Part shown: positions 61,859 to 64,000 of the stretch, one piece after another
Position numbering within the stretch: the first letter of the stretch is position 1
Layout: every line of letters begins with the position of its first letter
Assembly: GCA_028280415.1 (NCBI GenBank)
Contig: JANQLV010000016.1
Span: forward strand, 62,001-126,000
DNA: 64,000 nt
Origin: Saprospiraceae bacterium
GTDB taxonomy: Bacteria > Bacteroidota > Bacteroidia > Chitinophagales > Saprospiraceae
Direction of reading: 5' to 3'
Position numbers and translations under genes: made by a program
Notes under the pieces: generated by a model
Seen by the model: only the letters and a program-made list of their open reading frames with translations
The model's database searches: none
Told to the model about the DNA's origin: nothing

Positions 61859-62554
61859 TTATTCTTTCAACAAATTTAATAGTTCCCTGGCTTCGGCTGT
61901 TTTATAAGCATCATTGGCTAAGATTTTATTCAGTTCCTGAATGGCATTATCTTTTTGGCCCGCTTTAAGATAAGCTAGAGAAAGTACCCAGGATATTTCC
62001 TCCTTTGGACCTTTTAAGCTTTTTGACTTCTCTAAAAGGTCAATTGATCTCTGAGGTTCCGCCTGCTCTTTTTGAAGATAGCACAAAGCGAGATAGAAAT
62101 AATCTATACCATTAGCCAATTCTGCAGTAGTTAAGGTTTCCCATAGCAAAATACTTTTCTCATATTCCGCTTTACTATAACTAAGATTAGCTTCTGCCCT
62201 GATCTCTTCCACATCTTGATGCCCTTTCCTCAGCAAATTTTGATTGGTCATAATATCCAGATTAGCGATATGCTCATTGACCACTATCATATGCTTTTCT
62301 CTATTGCGATCTGCAATAAAATAATAAGCAAGAATAATGAGCGAGAAACAAGCAGCTAAAGATAAGATCACTCTACCTACTTTTTTCTTTGAAATATATT
62401 TACTGTTTCGTTCAACACCGTACTTTCCCTTTAGTTTTTGTTGCCACGCTATTTTCTTATCGCGATCCCGTTTGGCAGCGATTAATTGTTCAAAAACCTG
62501 ATCTTTATCAGATTCTGACATTGTTCCTTCAAGAAATTCTTTTAATTTATTCAT
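61859..62554 (-). CDS. TM protein with TPR domain, sigma-linked
   Basis: The 231-residue protein has a 50-residue charged cytoplasmic N terminus (LKEFLEGTMSESDKDQVFEQL), one TM helix (about 59-79, VILSLAACFSLIILAYYFIA) and about four TPR-like hairpins (KAEYEKSILLWETLTTAEL, YFYLALCYLQKE, WVLSLAYLKAGQKDNAIQEL). The gene follows an ECF sigma gene by 68 bp, so it may act as an anti-sigma or partner scaffold. That is inferred from context. Confidence 0.7.
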   Translation of the reverse strand: MNKLKEFLEGTMSESDKDQVFEQLIAAKRDRDKKIAWQQKLKGKYGVERNSKYISKKKVGRVILSLAACFSLIILAYYFIADRNREKHMIVVNEHIANLDIMTNQNLLRKGHQDVEEIRAEANLSYSKAEYEKSILLWETLTTAELANGIDYFYLALCYLQKEQAEPQRSIDLLEKSKSLKGPKEEISWVLSLAYLKAGQKDNAIQELNKILANDAYKTAEARELLNLLKE

Positions 62555-62622
62555 GACAGTTTATTCGAGGATAATAAAATTTGACTTGCAATATAAAACA
62601 GGTCCAAACAAAGACCTTTTAT

Positions 62623-63228
62623 TTAAAAATATTTTAAAAAGTATAATCTAATTTTTTCGAGACAGCGCTGTTTTTGCTTACGCATAGCAGCCTCTGATTT
62701 ACCTGTTTCATCGGCCAAAGACTTAAGCGTAATTTTTTGATAATAAAAACTATCAAGTAAGCTCCGACAGTCTCCACATAATTGCCTCCATGCCTTATCC
62801 AAGGCATCCAGTACATCATCTCCTATCTCTTCTACTACTGGTTCTTCATTATAATTTTCCAACAAAACCGTTTCTTTTTTCGTGCTATCAGATAAAAACT
62901 GACTCGCCATACGGGTAAATAAAAAGCGCATATTTCCGTAGCTAATTTTTCCAGCTATTAGTCTTTTTCTAAATTTCAATAAAGCATCCATTGTTACATC
63001 ATAAGCTGAGGAACGATTGATACTGTAGCGAAACATCAAATACTTAATACAATCTTCAAACTGAGAGAGAAATACCTTTTCAAACAATGCCTCATCTCCT
63101 TGCTGCATCCTTAATACCATTCGTTCGAACTCCTCCTCCTTTAAACCAAAATTTTGAGACGGTTTCGCTGTTTGCTTTTTACTATCAAGACTCACCAGGA
63201 TTCGTTTTGCTAAATTTCTACTATACAT
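62623..63228 (-). CDS. Divergent ECF-type sigma factor
   Basis: The 201-residue protein has a weak sigma-2-like region (YSINRSSAYDVTMDALLKFRKRL) and a C-terminal sigma-4-like helix set (CRSLLDSFYYQKITLKSLADETGKSEAAMRKQKQRCLEKIR, in part SLADETGKSEAAMRKQKQRC). The ATG at 63228 is used. The family is more diverged than the sigma factors at 34137 and 60823. It is followed by a TM-TPR gene. Target promoters are unknown. Confidence 0.75.
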   Translation of the reverse strand: MYSRNLAKRILVSLDSKKQTAKPSQNFGLKEEEFERMVLRMQQGDEALFEKVFLSQFEDCIKYLMFRYSINRSSAYDVTMDALLKFRKRLIAGKISYGNMRFLFTRMASQFLSDSTKKETVLLENYNEEPVVEEIGDDVLDALDKAWRQLCGDCRSLLDSFYYQKITLKSLADETGKSEAAMRKQKQRCLEKIRLYFLKYF

Positions 63229-63593
63229 GATTTGAGAATTAGGATAAACAAGCTAAAATTTAGATTAGTTGATCGCATCTTTCCAGATAGCGTTTAATTC
63301 ATCTATTTACTGTAAAACATTTAGAATAAGACAAACGTGACAAGAAATTATAAATAGTTATTTTCTCTTCTTTTTTGTCACGTTCTCAAAGTGCTAAAGT
63401 TTCTATTAGTGAATGATTTGATTACACCGTTAATACTTCAGTAGCCTTTAGACACGAAGATTATGAAGCATTTCAATTTTTAGAAAAAACTTTACACAAA
63501 TAGATTGAGCTTATCTGATTTTACAATAAGATAGCCCCGGATCTAATTGAAAATTATTTATAACTACAAGATTCATTAATTAAACCTTTTATC
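63229..63593. other. 365-bp divergent intergenic interval
   Basis: It separates the minus-strand sigma gene and the plus-strand lipoprotein gene, so it should hold both promoters. No convincing TAnnTTTG box or hairpin was recognised. Confidence 0.55.
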
Positions 63594-64000
63594 ATGAAAA
63601 AGAACACATTTTTCTTTGTCCTACTTATGTCTGTATTTTCCATAAGTATCTTTATGAGCTCCTGTAATAAGGGTGAAACCCTCGGCCCACAGATTGAAAC
63701 AGCAGCTTCAGTCGAGAAAGTAAGTCAGCAGGAGCTACAAGATCACAATAGCCTGAATAATAATGCAAGGGCGGCTCAAATACCTCCTACTCTTGATTGG
63801 CAGCAGGTATTGATAGGAAAAGGTGCTACACTCTGTACTTTTCCGCCCTGTCCTTGTACAGCTCCTTTTGGTTTTTGCTCTAATGCCCCCTGGATACCCT
63901 GGCTTGAAGGCGATGAAGTACTTCCCGGGCAAACATTGACCAATGTAAAAGTAGAAAGCAATCAATTGCGTTTGGAGTTTCTTAGTCCACCTCAAGATGT
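63594..64000 (+). CDS. Cys-rich lipoprotein, N-terminal part (3' end outside window)
   Basis: The frame starts at ATG 63594 and stays open to the window edge (135 codons). A lipoprotein signal (SIFMSSCNKG) gives an acylated Cys near residue 24. A Gln/Ser/Asn-rich stretch then leads to a short Cys-rich segment, CTFPPCPCTAPFGFC, in which C-x4-C-x-C-x6-C suggests a disulfide knot or metal site. The last visible part reads LPGQTLTNVKVESNQLRLEF. No family is recognised. It is divergent from the sigma gene at 63228. Confidence 0.75.
   Translation, partial: MKKNTFFFVLLMSVFSISIFMSSCNKGETLGPQIETAASVEKVSQQELQDHNSLNNNARAAQIPPTLDWQQVLIGKGATLCTFPPCPCTAPFGFCSNAPWIPWLEGDEVLPGQTLTNVKVESNQLRLEFLSPPQD

Overview
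The window looks like chromosomal DNA of a Bacteroidota member, most like the Saprospiria/Lewinella side of the phylum. The reasons are AT-rich intergenic DNA, four proteins ending in type IX secretion (T9SS) sorting domains (three type A, one gliding-motility type B), several ECF sigma loci including a FecI/FecR/STN-TonB receptor set, DUF1800/DUF1501 pairing, many small lipoproteins, and TAnnTTTG-type promoter boxes instead of classical -10/-35 boxes. The species cannot be named from sequence alone. I saw no tRNA, rRNA, CRISPR array, phage or insertion sequence.

Layout. 1-4.8 kb: C-terminal part of alanine dehydrogenase, ornithine aminotransferase (rocD), an orphan PAS histidine kinase and an FMN reductase. 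5-12.7 kb: a 1039-residue TPR protein with an outer-membrane barrel partner, an SRPBCC protein, an NTF2-like protein and a secreted unknown. 12.8-18.4 kb: a secreted protein built from four 217-residue DUF4397 repeats, a TIR-helical-beta protein and a small barrel. 18.5-24.1 kb: 5'-nucleotidase lipoprotein with a TTG-started class IV aminotransferase directly behind it, biotin carboxylase (accC), an SDR-like protein and two small proteins. 24.1-29.8 kb: GH20 hexosaminidase plus a DUF5009/HGSNAT-type membrane acyltransferase (amino-sugar use), a DUF2314 protein and a small TfoX-like protein. 29.8-34 kb (minus): DUF1800, DUF1501 and a discoidin-like T9SS protein.

34-38.4 kb: ECF sigma, FecR and STN-TonB receptor, a cell-surface signalling and uptake system. 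38.4-47.7 kb: small lipoproteins, an aquaporin, a Crp/Fnr regulator followed by pirin, a YjdJ/YjdI-like pair, a Tat-lipoprotein small subunit with a GMC dehydrogenase, and a DUF4870 protein. 47.8-52.1 kb: a GH109-type NAD-dependent glycosidase, a DUF3052 protein, a ferredoxin and formate-tetrahydrofolate ligase (fhs). 52.3-59.3 kb (minus): two large T9SS cargo proteins flanking a double-DTG aspartic protease. 59.5-63.2 kb (minus): two further ECF sigma loci, one overlapping a gene that joins a membrane-anchor segment to a beta-barrel, the other beside a TM-TPR protein. The window ends inside a Cys-rich lipoprotein gene.

The strongest leads are (i) a perfect FNR-shaped palindrome between the Crp/Fnr gene and pirin, near the class II activator position relative to a TAnnTTTG box; (ii) a diverged dispersed intergenic repeat with a conserved hairpin, in two copies 32 kb apart; (iii) the TIR-helical-beta protein; (iv) exact 651-bp tandem repeats in the DUF4397 gene; (v) the sigma/anchor/barrel locus; and (vi) the single-chain double aspartic protease. 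I did not find one system that I can call clearly new; these are hypotheses from sequence reading only.
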